A stretch of DNA of 64,000 bases from assembly GCA_944548615.1 (NCBI GenBank), contig OX155960.1, positions 33,161,919 through 33,225,918 of the forward strand, given 5' to 3'. The stretch comes from Micropterix aruncella. Its lineage: Eukaryota > Arthropoda > Insecta > Lepidoptera > Micropterigidae. The translations under genes and the position numbers were made by a program. Of the stretch, positions 1 through 11,040 are shown in pieces. The notes beneath the pieces are model-generated. The model was not told the origin of the DNA. It did no database searches and saw nothing but the letters and a program-made list of their open reading frames with translations. The first letter of the stretch is position 1; each line of letters starts with the position of its first letter.

Positions 1-10
1 TAATAAGAAT

Positions 11-90
11 AATGTTTAAACATTATTCTTATCATTATAATAATGTTGAAACATTATTCTTGTCAATATATTAATGTTTAAACATTATTA
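11..90. repeat. Three tandem palindromic units
   Basis: Three copies of a unit about 31 bp long begin at 11, 43 and 73. Each is centred on the palindrome aatgtttaaacatt; the middle copy has one mismatch. The left edge may continue outside the window. Confidence 0.75.
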
Positions 91-958
91 AGTTTGGGAA
101 TTTTATCACAGATTTTTTTTGCACATCACAGAACTTATTTTATAATCCAAATCCGTGGGTAATTACATCTCATTAGTATGTTTCTAGTTGTTTTTATTTT
201 CTAATACATATTTTTGATTAACACGAAATAAATCAATATGTAGTCTTAAAACCGGCTTCTAAAATTTTTTAAAAATAATATGCCTGTTGGCACCCGATGT
301 TGCATCAATGGGAAACTTTACTGCAATTTTCTTCCGCTAGGGGGCGCTATCGGCGACCATCTCAATGAGGTTTGAAGTGAGCGATGTACCGCAATTAGAA
401 CAATATCAGTTTTTTGCATGCTGCTTCGTGAAATGTTTTATTGTTGAGAACGGTGACGAATGGAGGGTGATGGACGTCGTGGTTATATTTTTGGGTGTTT
501 TATTTTTCATCATTTAAGAATAAGAGCTGATGGAGGAGTGGTTTGTTATTATATGAAATTTGAAATAAATGCACTGGTAGAAATAATTTTAAAAAATGTC
601 CACCTTTGGCCATATTTGTGAGCTGCTACAGTCGAACGCAAGTACGTTAAAATACTTATTGGATCAAAGCATGTCTCAGAAAACTCTTTATTTATAAAAT
701 ACAGAATTTCGAGTGTTTTGGAATTTCCTGAGACCTTTTTTGCTATTTCCATTATTTTATTGATAAAGAGCAATAATTCGCAACCCCACTATGCACCGGT
801 GCTAGCATACGTGTATATCAAAAATAGTTTATAAATAAAAATATGGAAAAAATATAAATAAAAATACAAAAAAAAACACTATTCTAAACGGATATTTTTT
901 CCGTATAATTACGGGTTTTCTGAGATGCTTTAATCTTATAAGTTCATAACGTTGTTGT
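91..958. other. Unassigned, AT-rich
   Basis: No supported gene. Only short chance frames are present, and a small GC-richer patch around 335-375 (aggggcgctatcgg) has no recognisable context. Confidence 0.6.
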
Positions 959-1040
959 GTCTGACATCACCTAAATATCTTAATTATAATTATGTCTGAC
1001 ATCACCTAAATATCTGACATCACCTAAATATCTTAATTAT
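959..1040. repeat. Tandem repeat of ctgacatcacctaaatat
   Basis: Three copies of the 18-bp core begin at 961, 996 and 1014. The second and third are directly abutted; the first and second are separated by an AT spacer that reappears after the third copy. Confidence 0.85.
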
Positions 1041-1560
1041 AAATATTCTGAAGGTAACATTTTTATAAATTGACGTAGTTAAAAACTAACGGAAATAGAT
1101 TTTTACATTTTTAAGTTTTGGTATCCGAGAGGCGCTCTCCTAACGTCCTGAATTTAATTAACAGCCTCAAATTTATTGATGAAATTCACCACAGCGCGTG
1201 CAGAGGGTCGAGATGGCGCTTGATTATGACCGAAAAATCGTCCCTCCCATGGTCAACTATCGTATCTGACATTTTTGCCATTTTCAATATTATCGATCAA
1301 AAAAATACAATTCATGAACTATACAATGTCGCGAATTCTCATATTTAAAGCTAAAGTACTTCCGAAGTTCTTACATTTTCGTATCTTAATGAATAAGAAG
1401 TGTGCCAAAAAATTGTATGATTTGTATGATTTTATAAAGAATATGAAATTTTACCATAAACATCCTTCGTATTCGGACTCACGTCTGTTGGCCTTCGTTG
1501 AAACTGTATGGATGATGAAAATCACCATGGCAAGCATGCCAATCCGCCAGATAGGCAAAG
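1041..1560. other. Unassigned
   Basis: No supported coding sequence. The last eight bases (1553-1560, aggcaaag) form the left flank duplication of the MITE that follows. Confidence 0.5.
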
Positions 1561-1959
1561 AGCCGGTCCACACGATGGGGTGCGCAAAAATTTCGCCGTA
1601 TAGGCGTACATACGTACAGTGCACGGTGCGTCGCCGCAACGTTACTACGACGCCGCAGTGGGCGAATAGTGTTGTAGTTAATTGTACGTATAATTAGTGA
1701 AATGAGGTAGTCAATGCCAATATCTTCTTCGTTGGAATAAAAATACGTGAAAAGCAAATGACAGGCAAGCATGTACCCTCCTTCGACTGCACTTAATAAC
1801 TGAGCGGTGCCGCTCCAGCGCATATTACTGGTTTGCGTGCGGTGCGGCGCCGAAATGCACCGTGTGACATACCATGGCTATTTGTATGTAGGACGCCGCA
1901 GTGGCACCGCTCAGGCGCCGCGCCGTAGCCACACCGCATCGTGTGGCCCGGCCCTAATT
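1561..1959 (-). mobile_element. hAT-like MITE, complete copy
   Basis: The left end (1561, agccggtccacacgatgggg) is an inverted match to the right end (about 1936-1953, cgcatcgtgtggcccgg). The 8-bp direct repeat aggcaaag lies outside both ends (1553-1560 and 1960-1967), the target-duplication length typical of hAT elements. A subterminal inverted repeat, gagcggtgcc/ggcaccgctc, lies at about 1802-1915. The interior is GC-rich at both ends and AT-rich in the middle. On the minus strand a short frame beginning YSNEED may be a transposase N-terminus remnant. The related copy is at 33081. The hAT class is inferred from TSD length and TIRs only; PIF/Harbinger is the main alternative. Confidence 0.65.
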
Positions 1960-1967
1960 AGGCAAAG

Positions 1968-3339
1968 ATTTTTAATAATAATAAAGCGACATTACTACCT
2001 CCTACCTGACTGAAAAATTCACTCACTTAGAAAGTAATGGTCTTCCATTTCGTTCCAGTCAGGATAGTAAAATTGCCATTTCTACTCATAATTACGCTCA
2101 GGAGTCGCCATTTTGCGTATGTGACGCTGCAATCAAGAAAACAACAAAGCACTACTCGCACATGCGCTTATCTGAAACGGTTTGAGTTACTCCTTAATTA
2201 TGACGTTGAACCAACACTATACAACGCTTATAGTTGATGCTATTAAAATTAATAACTGTAACATTCTTTTATGGACATCCTGTATAATGTAGGGGTACAT
2301 TGCTTAATGAAGAATGGAGGAATGGTGACATATTCTGCTTTCTTACTAGGGTCTATTTTATGAAGGTAAGACAATGTTGAGGCGTCAGATATCTGCAACT
2401 CGGCCATAGGTACATCATTTGACTTAAACCCTCCATCATTTCATTATCATAGTCATTATTGACAGAGAAGTCTTTATAAACCGAATTAAAATAATCGAAA
2501 AAAAGTTCCACGATATCTTTTCTATTACTAGCAGTGGTATCATTGTAGTGCATCTATCCTAACCTAACCTAACCAATATCCTAACCTGACCTAACATATG
2601 TATATTTTGGAATTTACAGATAAGGAAATTGCCATGAATCAGCCAGTCCACCTTAGAGACCGCTTATTTTTTACCTAATGGAAACGTACATTTCCTTATA
2701 ATTTATTTTAAGTTATTCGTTGTCGGCTGATCGATTTGTTCGATATGTCTGGGCGGCTGTCTTATTTGAATTGCATAGTATGGTGACTTATGTACATGCA
2801 CAAGCGCCGGGTAATTCATGTCTGGCCTGTATCCTTTGCGTGAATTGCGATGCTTACCATAGTGACATTACCTACAGTCAAGTGTGTTGTTAGCTGTAAC
2901 TGATTCAAATGAATATGACATAAATATCAATTGATATCATATATTTATTTATTATATTCTTATCTAATCTTAAGTATTACATTTCACTTACATTTGTATT
3001 TTAACTAATGTTTTCAATGTTAATACAGAAGTAATGCTACAGATTTAATATTATCGTATATAATAACAGAAATAATGGTTTGCCTTTATGGAGCAAAGCT
3101 CTATTTTCCCTAGCGGATAGCGAAAAATATGGCATGTGACTTGAATCGCCTGAATATTCGTATATTTTTTAGGTATGTTTATGTTATTAGTATTATAAAA
3201 ATAACGTTTAAAGTTAAAAAAGTGGAACTGACAAATTGTAACAAGAATGGCGTGGCTAAAACCACGTAAGACAGTGATAGCGCATTTAAACATAAAATAT
3301 CTATGTGTTAAAAAGAGATGCCAGGTACTACAAAGGGTA
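1968..3339. other. Unassigned, with short telomere-like run
   Basis: No supported gene. The stretch holds the CCTAA repeats at 2552-2596 and otherwise unique-looking AT-rich DNA leading up to the mariner. Confidence 0.5.
2552..2596 (-). repeat. Short interstitial telomere-like repeat (CCTAA)n
   Basis: Three perfect CCTAA units (complement of the TTAGG insect telomere motif), an interruption 'ccaatat', then CCTAACCTGACCTAA. It is too short to be a telomere and fits an interstitial relic or chance expansion. Confidence 0.8.
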
Positions 3340-4507
3340 CTAGGAAAGTTTTGCAATGTAACCCACCATGCGTCGCAGGCAGCTGCTGGTTGCTGCATTT
3401 TGAGACATCTTCATACGTGCATAGTAGCCGCCGTGTCAGGTCGATAGGCTCAGTTATTCATTAGCAGTAAGAGTGTAAAGTGCTTGCGATGGCATCGTGG
3501 TGACGAAATGAAATACGGTCAGTTTTGCGTTATAACTTCGTGCGTGGTTTAAACATAGGCCAGTGCTTAAAATAAATGACTCTTGCACTAGTATATAGCT
3601 GATGTTTCTCCACATCGTACAATTATGTTCAAGTGGTATAGAGAATTCAAAAGGGAAAATTTCACGCTGGAACGTCAGTTACGGAGGATAACGTTACTGC
3701 TGTGAGAAAAATGCTTGACGAGGAGAGGCGAGTAGCCTACCAACAAATAGAGGATACTTTAGGCCTAAATGCACCATCAAATCGTTCGTTTCTGCATGAT
3801 CATTTGCACGTGAAGAAATTTTGTTCTCTCTGGGTGCTGCACCGACTGATTGAAGAGCAGATGCCACGACGTGTAACTTGGTTCCGGGAGATGCTAAAAA
3901 AGTTTGATAAGGGACAATCTCGGTATGTGAACAACATCGTAACAGGTGACGAGTTTTGGCTGTAATATTACAATTTCCCGACCAAGGCTCAAAGCAAAGT
4001 TTGGGTCTTTGATGATGAGGACACACCCGTAGTTGTCAGAAAATCCCAAACTCTAAAGATGAAAATGATAGTTGTATTTTTTAAATCGAATGGAATTGTG
4101 GAACGTGTCGTTTTGGACACACAGAAGAGAGTCACATCTAAGTGGTATACAGAACAGTGCCTGCCTGAAGTCATTGGATCTAGGTATGAAGAACCTGCAG
4201 CCAAAGTCAAGAATGGACACCTGGACAGGACTAAAACTTCTCGAGCACCCTCGCTACAGTTCAGACATTGCTTGCTCCCTGCGACTTTGCACTGCTCCCG
4301 CATGTGAAAATGAAGCTAAGAGGGAGGCGGTTTTCCAGAGATGCGGACCTTCAGCGGGCTTGGGGCAACGAGTGTTTAACTCCCTAGTGGAACTTGGCAG
4401 AACTGGTTTAAAGATTGGTTTCGGAGTATGGAGAGGGGTTAATGAATATATAGGAAATTACTTTGAAAAAATTAGATAAACAGAGTTGTATTGCAAAACT
4501 TTCCTTG
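3340..4507 (+). mobile_element. mariner element, full length, dead
   Basis: The 5' end ctaggaaagttttgcaat (3340) pairs with attgcaaaactttccttg (4490-4507) as terminal inverted repeats. Both are flanked by TA (3338-3339 and 4508-4509), the mariner target duplication. Element length is 1168 bp, normal for mariner (about 1.2-1.3 kb). It carries the decayed transposase annotated separately. Confidence 0.9.
3500..4479 (+). pseudogene. mariner transposase pseudogene
   Basis: Recognisable segments occur in order. The N-terminal helix-turn-helix region (FKWYREFKR, near 3630) comes first, then a block from VRKMLDEERRVAYQQIEDTL (3702 onward) to the first catalytic motif NNIVTGDEFWL (3935-3962), which ends in a stop. 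The next block is KVWVFDDED to KWYTEQCLPEVI (4000-4175), then HPRYSSDIA (about 4245), and the C-terminus ending NYFEKI (4455-4475). The segment expected between the MDTW-like residues (near 4215) and LEHPRY is missing, so the second catalytic aspartate (family motif HHDNAPAH) is deleted. There are several stops and frameshifts. It cannot encode active enzyme. Confidence 0.9.
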
Positions 4508-4509
4508 TA

Positions 4510-5224
4510 CCGTTTGAACTTGCGCTCCGGCGTCAAGCATAATAAACCCTTTGCCTTCGCTTCAGATATAGGGATAGATGCCTGTTTGGCATTTATCCCT
4601 ATATTTGATCAATTCAGTGACGTCACATACATACAGACGTATAGCAAAATATCTATTGATACAATTTGTTTACCTACGTGTCGGGTATTTTTAATATTCT
4701 TGAAAGGTTTTTTTAGCAACCCTCTTTTATCACAGTGAATCTACCCTCATATTACAACTTATTTGATCTTATTTTGGCTACATTTTTAACATCAACGATC
4801 AATCGGCCTTTGTAATATTTTATTTATATCTCTAGAAATATTAATAGTATACAAAGGTGCGGCCGGAAGATCTTCCTGATTTGGAAAAATCGTAGGTAAG
4901 GGTGGGAAGGGTGTTCAGCAGCGGAAGGAATATGTTTAGACAGCTATGACCATGCCGTTTTTAGTTCACACCATGGTGCGTTTGGAACAGTACCGCGCTT
5001 TTGTTTCTGATAAGTTCATTAATAAGGATGGTTTGCCGATAACGGCGCATAGTGTCTATCGTATACGCCGCGTTCGCTAGATTTGACCAATGTTTAAATT
5101 AACTGGAGCTATTTTAAAGCCTAGTTCTTGTCTTGTCTTGCATTAGATTTGGAAGCATCAAGGAAGCGATAACCCAGGAAGAATGAAATGTTCTGCGGGG
5201 CCATGGAAAACTATGGGAGGGGTG
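4510..5224. other. Unassigned, includes a small hairpin
   Basis: No recognisable gene. An 11-bp perfect inverted repeat (4566-4576 atatagggata with 4594-4604 tatccctatat, 17-nt loop) is present. A 44-codon frame at 4947-5081 has no recognised similarity. Confidence 0.5.
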
Positions 5225-5744
5225 CAGTTGGAGGTGTCAACTGAAACGTGCGAACCCGTCACCCCAGGAAGTTTTAACGATAATTATCATTCTGTCTCCC
5301 GTGAGGTGAACGTAGAAGACTTGAGGACGAGTAAAAACCTACCATCCAACAACGCCCCACGGCGAGGCACTGGCAAGGTAAAGCAGCATTCACCTCGCCC
5401 CCTGACTACCAGTTTTGGCAGGATATCTCCGTCTGAATTTAACCATCAGGATACCTCCGTCCTCCCGACTGGTTACGGGTTCGAGGTCGCTTGCGCGGTC
5501 GTCTACCTGCCGAATGTTCAGCGGTGATTTAGTTTGAATCTATCGCGGACCAATGGCATCATTTGCCCGGCTTTTGCTCAGGGTTCAGAGAGCCAAATGG
5601 TCGTTTCAAGAGTGTAAGACGACAGGTCAACATCCACCCCCGCTTCTTAGGAAACAAAGTCATCTCTAGACAACCCTGAATATCAGTCGGAATGCACAGT
5701 CGATTGGCTGGCGCCGCACGGTGCGCAAAGCGTTCAGGAGCGCC
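5225..5744 (-). repeat. Dispersed repeat family D, copy 1
   Basis: The reverse complement matches the repeats at 27186-27562 and 59291-59785. Shared landmarks in order are gcgctcctgaacg, a cgactgtgcattccgactg block, gcgatagatt, the cctcgaacccgtaaccag block, and gaggtgacgggttcg at the far end. The sequence is GC-richer than its surroundings. No intact frame or terminal repeats are visible. It may be a SINE or the 3' part of a larger element. Confidence 0.7.
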
Positions 5745-5825
5745 CAAAGAAGGATTCCCATGGGAAACTAACCCCAGGGCACAGAATCCTATCTGGGCTC
5801 GAACTTCTACTTGGAGGCTTCCGGA

Positions 5826-5905
5826 TTAGTGCTGACCCGTGAATTGGGCCGACCCTATAAACAATAGATCGTTATGGCCCAATTGCACTGCACCCATTAT
5901 CGCCC
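5826..5905 (+). repeat. Short SINE-like repeat, copy 1
   Basis: The string tgggccgacc..ata..ca.tagatc.ttatggcccaa is shared with 48604-48684. A B-box-like ggctcgaactt lies just upstream (near 5797). Family unknown. Confidence 0.45.
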
Positions 5906-6154
5906 GAAGGGAGGGGAGAGGCGCAATCAATTTGTCGATAATATAGGTTGCCACCTTAGTGATGTATTTTTTTAACTCATTGTTTTAAAATTGGTTTATA
6001 CCGGAGAAACGCCGGGAAAGTTTCTACTTTGTTTGGTCGCCATTTTGGAAAACAGGAATTTAGACAGTTCGTATTTCGCAGTCGTGAAATATGGACGTAA
6101 AAAAATTTATTATGGAAAAATATTCGCTAAACTAACGTCTTTTAATAGCGACCG

Positions 6155-6520
6155 TTCACGAGTCCTCTCGTTGAAAGCCAACCCTGGGGTGCATGTTAAA
6201 CTTAGAACGGGCGATCATAATTGAATTCGTATATAAAATTTCGTTGCTGTGCTATTGACTGTAAAGAGTCCTCTCGTAGAAAGCCAACCCTGGGTGCAAC
6301 AGCCCTATCATGGTGAAACTTAGAACGGGGTTGAGGAGTCCCCTCGTCGGGAGCCAACCCTGGGTGCAGCAGACATGTCATGGTGAAATTATGATAGGTT
6401 AAAACAGCCTATCATAATTGAATGCGAATACAAAATTGTGTGTTAGTGTGCTGTTGACCTTGGAAGAGTAGCCTCGTCGGGAGCCGATCCTGGTTGTAGA
6501 ATCCGGTCATGCTCACCATA
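6155..6520 (+). repeat. Degenerate tandem module, four copies
   Basis: Four copies of agtcctctcgtNgNNagccaaccctgg begin near 6159, 6267, 6336 and 6468. They alternate with a longer arm containing cataattgaat and a gtgtgctNttgacc segment. Spacings of about 108, 69 and 132 bp indicate a composite repeat with partial deletions. The 3' flank (6600-6660, atacatactaactaacatac) resembles the tail of a lepidopteran dispersed element. Confidence 0.65.
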
Positions 6521-8773
6521 AAAATACTTTGTCATCGAAATTGAACCAACGTGTAAAATTTCAACATCATGGGATAATAGGAAGTGGTTCTAATTCAGTT
6601 GCAAGATTTGACCTTAACAAACATACATACATACTAACTAACATACATCGCAAGGTAAATAAAAGCGTGTAAAAATGTTATAACAAGAGCCCACATTTGC
6701 GAGGCTAGCAAAGGCGGAAAATTAGATGACTTGGCTCTCATACGTAATTCACAATATTTATTAAAAACACATCAGCATTAAGAGCCTTATTACAAAATAG
6801 CGTAGGTATTCTTTTAAAATGAGTTGAAAAAATGAACGCATTTTTTTTGGATGTAACTATAAAAGATAGGATAAATAAATAAATAAATAAATAAATAACT
6901 ATTCAACCCTGGGAGAAAACCGCGGCACTGAGCGCTCTTCTCTTGCGCAAGCAAATATATACACAATTTCTAATTGTTTTTTGCAGTGTTTTCTCCTTTC
7001 TAATGACAATAATTTATATTATGTCGTATTGCTAAAAGAGTGAAATTTAATATAGTATAAGTATTATATAAGAATCTTATTTTATTTCTGAGAAAATTAG
7101 AATGATACAGGAAGATTTTTTTTTAATTTTGTGTAATTGTAAGTAATGTATACCTTGGATATGTGGTCAAAAAACGAAAAAATAAAGCCGTAGTGTACAT
7201 CAAGAATACATGACGGACATAAAAAAAAATAGTATACGGTTTTCGTTGTAGTGATATTACTGTATTAAGGAGCTCAAAGTTTGCCTTCCGAGCGTTTTAC
7301 GAATAACGACTTTCGGAAAATGGGCTGAATAAGTAAATAATATTCGTTATATCTAAAATTAAAGGCCGCTATGGTCAACATCAAGAAATGGTCCAGGTAA
7401 TTCAGTAATTAAAGTTTGTAGAAATCTCTTCATTTCTTGGAATTAGAACGCCAAAATCCACTTTTCTTGCCTTTCTGGAAAAAATATGTGATAGGGCTCT
7501 TAAACCATGTTTTTAACTTTTTAATAAGTTATACAAAAATAAAGTATTGAACCTTCCTTGTGGACACCATGTATGTATACAGTAATATTTTTTCTCTACC
7601 TTACTTGGTTTGGTTTTTATTAGCTTCCCAAATCTGGAGTTATTTCTACCGCAGCTTGTATAACGAACGCTGTGATATTTCTGCTGCACGCTGATATGGG
7701 TTGATTTTTTTTTGTGCAATTGTGCAATTTTCTTTGTTGTTTACCTTTATTTATTTATTTATTTGTTTCAAATAATATTCAAGAGCATTACAGACGAATC
7801 CAATTCGCTCAGTACCTGTAACCCTAGAGGTTATATTGGTATATGTTTTTTATATACTCCACTCTATAGAGCTACTTACGTACTAAATACCGCTTATATT
7901 AAGTTTATATGTATTTATAATAGAATATACGCAGTTTAAATCGAATAGTCTCGCTTTTGGCCTTAGCAGTCTTTGGTTTTATTCTACAACTCGCTAACTA
8001 CTGGACGCAATATATTAAAACATGCACCAATCGATTCATCGCCATTAAGTCACATTTAGTTTTTTTTTTAAATAGTCATTGCTTTAGATTTTGAGAACTA
8101 CGAACATTCATAATGTTTCCGTTTATCTTCGACCTGTACGACATTTTCTATATCTCGATCTTGTTAATGCTTTATTTACTATATATATAGCCAATAATTG
8201 ATGGAAGTAACGAACATACGTAAAAGAGATATATGCATATACATTATGGTCTTTAATTTCCTTTTAAATGTCGTAGGCAAAGACCAATAATAATACATAA
8301 TAATATGATGGGTGAGATAAACAACCTGCTTTACCGAAGTATAATATCACCGTGCGCGAAGCCGGAGGCAAAATCTTCTTTATTTCGCAACTCTCTGTGG
8401 ACTTTTTAATCGCATTAATCCGCTATATTTTTCCACGCAACTCTCATTACAAACAATATCGCTTATTATATGCCTCACTATAATATTATGTTAATTTAGT
8501 AATAGTTCGCTCGCGTATTTCAATCGTGGCTAATCGGTAATCTTTGTTTTGACGTCGACACTACCGATGCAATGAGCGGCGCCAGCATTACGCAATCAAC
8601 TTGCAAATCAATTCTATTGTACATCCTTGCAATGCGATGAACGGGAAGAGGCGCGTTTAGTTCGGGAGCCCGTTGCTATTTGCTAGTACAATGGTGTTAT
8701 CGCAGTGGCGTGCACAGCACACACAACCCAGTCGCAAATTGTAATCCACACGAGGAGTATAGAAATCGGTTGG
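6521..8773. other. Unassigned AT-rich stretch
   Basis: No supported gene or mobile element. An (aaat)n microsatellite lies at 6870-6898. Remaining frames are short and low-complexity. Confidence 0.5.
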
Positions 8774-9405
8774 GTCACCAAAGACTTTCTCGGGAGTATA
8801 AGCCAAGTAGCCAAGAACTGATTTCATCTGAATATTAATTTCACAAATAAAATCGATGAGCGTCTCTCGGGTGGCGGCCGAACCCGGTTGTGCTTCGTTA
8901 CAACCGCCCCGGGCGGCGCGGTTCGTTTCTCGGCTTGCCTCGGGCGGCTCGGCGGAATATTTGATTAAAACGTATGTGAGATATATAAACGTATGTGATA
9001 TATATGTATATGAGATATTCCAACCAAAATTTCACGTGATTTCGGCCCAACAAAGTATCTGTGAACCAAATTTCAAGTCTCTAAGTCCAATATTTCGATA
9101 TTGATATACATATGACCCTCCACTGGTGGACCGATTTCAACAACAACTTTTCAGTTCTTGCCATGAGAAAATATTGCCTGCATACCAAATTTCAGCTCAC
9201 TCGGATTAAGCGTTTGGGCGCTATCGCGAAGGAATGAATACATACAGAGAAATAGACAGACACACAGACGGACTTCAACCTGCAAATGGTCTTAATCGTC
9301 TCAGGGGGCTCAAAATAAATATCCCCGACTTCATCTCGCAAAAACAATTAAGGCGCGTTCACAATACTTTCCCTCCTGGTTGGTCGGTCGGGAAAGTAAT
9401 AAACT
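8774..9405 (+). repeat. Dispersed element family F, copy 1 (most complete)
   Basis: It shares its whole length with 49780-50332 and most of it with 12917-13321, both inverted. The order is a conserved 5' end (gtcaccaaagactttc), a GC-rich block at 8860-8950 (gggcggctcggcgg), an AT-rich middle, the string aaatttcagctcactcgg, then a 3' hairpin. The hairpin pairs 9366-9373 actttccc with 9390-9397 gggaaagt. No coding capacity is seen. The class is uncertain: a non-autonomous Helitron is possible because of the 3' hairpin, but no convincing CTRR end was seen. Confidence 0.65.
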
Positions 9406-9444
9406 CTTCTTCTCCCCGAATAAAACCCAAGCGATGATCTTGAA

Positions 9445-10484
9445 CAGTGTTATTAAATAGATTTCCTTAATCGGCAGACTATCGTCGGAATACTAAGTCC
9501 GCGTATTATCTCTTAATTCGGGTATTAAAGCAATGGTATTAATAAACCAGCTTTAAACCTAGACTAGTTAGTCGGCGGATTAGAGTAAAAACATTTTTTT
9601 CCATATAGTAACACTGCCATATTCGGTTCGTTATGTTGTCAACTTGGCTAGACTTAGGTCTCAGCTGTCATTCGAACTGCGACATAACCTCAATTCGCAA
9701 TACCTCTGTTGTGTCGGCTGCTTGGTTTTAATAAGTAAAATGAAAGAATATTTATGCACTTACTAATTCTTTATTTATTATTAAGGGCAACCATAACCTT
9801 GTTGATCAAAAAATAGTTTTATCGATTGACATAGTTTTGTCCAGCTTCTCCGCCGACTCTTGGGATACAGTCGATAACCTAGGTTTGCGCATTAAGCTTG
9901 AATCTGAAAGTAAAACGCAATAACATATTACTATAAAGTATAAAAATATATAGAAAGAAATAAATTACAGAGAAACTAACCTTATTACAACCAACTGATT
10001 GCCGCGGCGACTTGCAGCTCGGGCTTCACGTATCCACCTTTTTTGTCGCCTCGAACTTCAGGACGTACCATATTCACAATTTTTAGAATACTCACCTTCC
10101 AGAAACGATACTTTTTGCGAAATTCCTAATCCGGCAATTTGACATATTATGGGTCGAAGCGCCTTTTGTAAAATTTCGGCTTTTGGAGCCTAAAAATGCG
10201 CAAACGTTGACGGTACGAAAATAATTAATTTCATCCATTTTCTCACGAAATATCACGAATAACTAACGCAAAATCTGAACAAATCGCTGGTATGTCGCAA
10301 AACACGCAACTGTTCACCGCTATTCCTGCACTATTCCACCTCACACCTCGGACTAAAATGACAGGAGATAGTCTAGTAGTAATAGCGACGGAATAGTGCT
10401 ATTCCAGATTTATTAATGGCACTTTCGTTTATTCCGAGGATTACGCCCGGAATAGGATTTAGTCTGGGTTTATTAATAACACTG
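9445..10484 (-). mobile_element. PIF/Harbinger-like deletion derivative
   Basis: The ends cagtgttattaa (9445) and ttaataacactg (10473-10484) are perfect 12-bp inverted repeats. Each is flanked by gaa (9442-9444 and 10485-10487), a 3-bp duplication as expected for Harbinger-type elements. The 1040-bp interior keeps a fragment of a transposase-like frame on the minus strand (see 9985-10120). Subterminal cggaat motifs recur near both ends. Confidence 0.7.
9985..10120 (-). pseudogene. Harbinger-type transposase N-terminal fragment
   Basis: The minus strand reads KKYRFWKVSILKIVNMVRPE, then a short basic linker, then KPELQVAAAISWL and a stop. This resembles the N-terminal region of HARBI1/DDE_Tnp_4 proteins, where an RF.K..I..I...L.P helix precedes LSP..Q...AL..(Y/L). 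The catalytic domain is absent. The assignment is by motif resemblance only. Confidence 0.5.
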
Positions 10485-10661
10485 GAAATGATTAGCTGTT
10501 GAAATGAACCTGTTGTCATGATTGGAGGAACTTCGGTATCAGGTCAAATATTTAAATGTCGTACTCGACCCAACTTGCTCCTTCCTCAAGCATTTTCGAT
10601 ATGTTTCTAGAACATCTAACAAGTAAATATTATTTAATAAATAAATTAAAAAGAATAAAAA

Positions 10662-11040
10662 ACACGACTGCCGTTACAGAAAGGGAATTATTGTATTTAT
10701 AATTATTTTTAGCACGGTTTTTTAATGAAGTATTTGTGGTTTGTGTATGTATCTATATAGATACATATATATTTCCGTGTACTGAATGTACTGAATCAGA
10801 ATTTTTAATTGGACACTAAACTTGATATATTTATTTTAATTTATTGGCATTTGGCCATTTAAACAACTACTTTCCTAATATTTGGACAGTACGCTATGAC
10901 ACTCAAAATGAACGATTCTAACAATAACACACACGTCTAAATCGGTTGAAGCATTTAAAAGTTATGGTGGAATAAATAAACGGACAACATACATAGATGA
11001 ACCTAAACATATTACACCTTTTTTTTGTTAGGCTGTCGTC
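10662..11040 (-). mobile_element. MITE family A ('cacgactgcc'), inverted copy
   Basis: Inverted repeats acacgactgcc (10662-10672) and a decayed ggctgtcgtctt (11031-11042) bound a 379-bp AT-rich body. The body is homologous in reverse to 28660-29028 and 34520-34872. Shared body landmarks are the accataacttctaaa box, tgtccaaatgtcaat and atatatggatatat. Confidence 0.8.

Noticed and set aside
2552..2596. Telomere or subtelomere boundary
   Set aside because: Only three perfect CCTAA units, with normal repeat-rich DNA on both sides.
4940..4954. acagctatgaccatg, identical to part of the M13 reverse primer / lacZ start
   Set aside because: Only 15 bases match and the flanks on both sides differ from lacZ. 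Chance identity is more likely than vector contamination.
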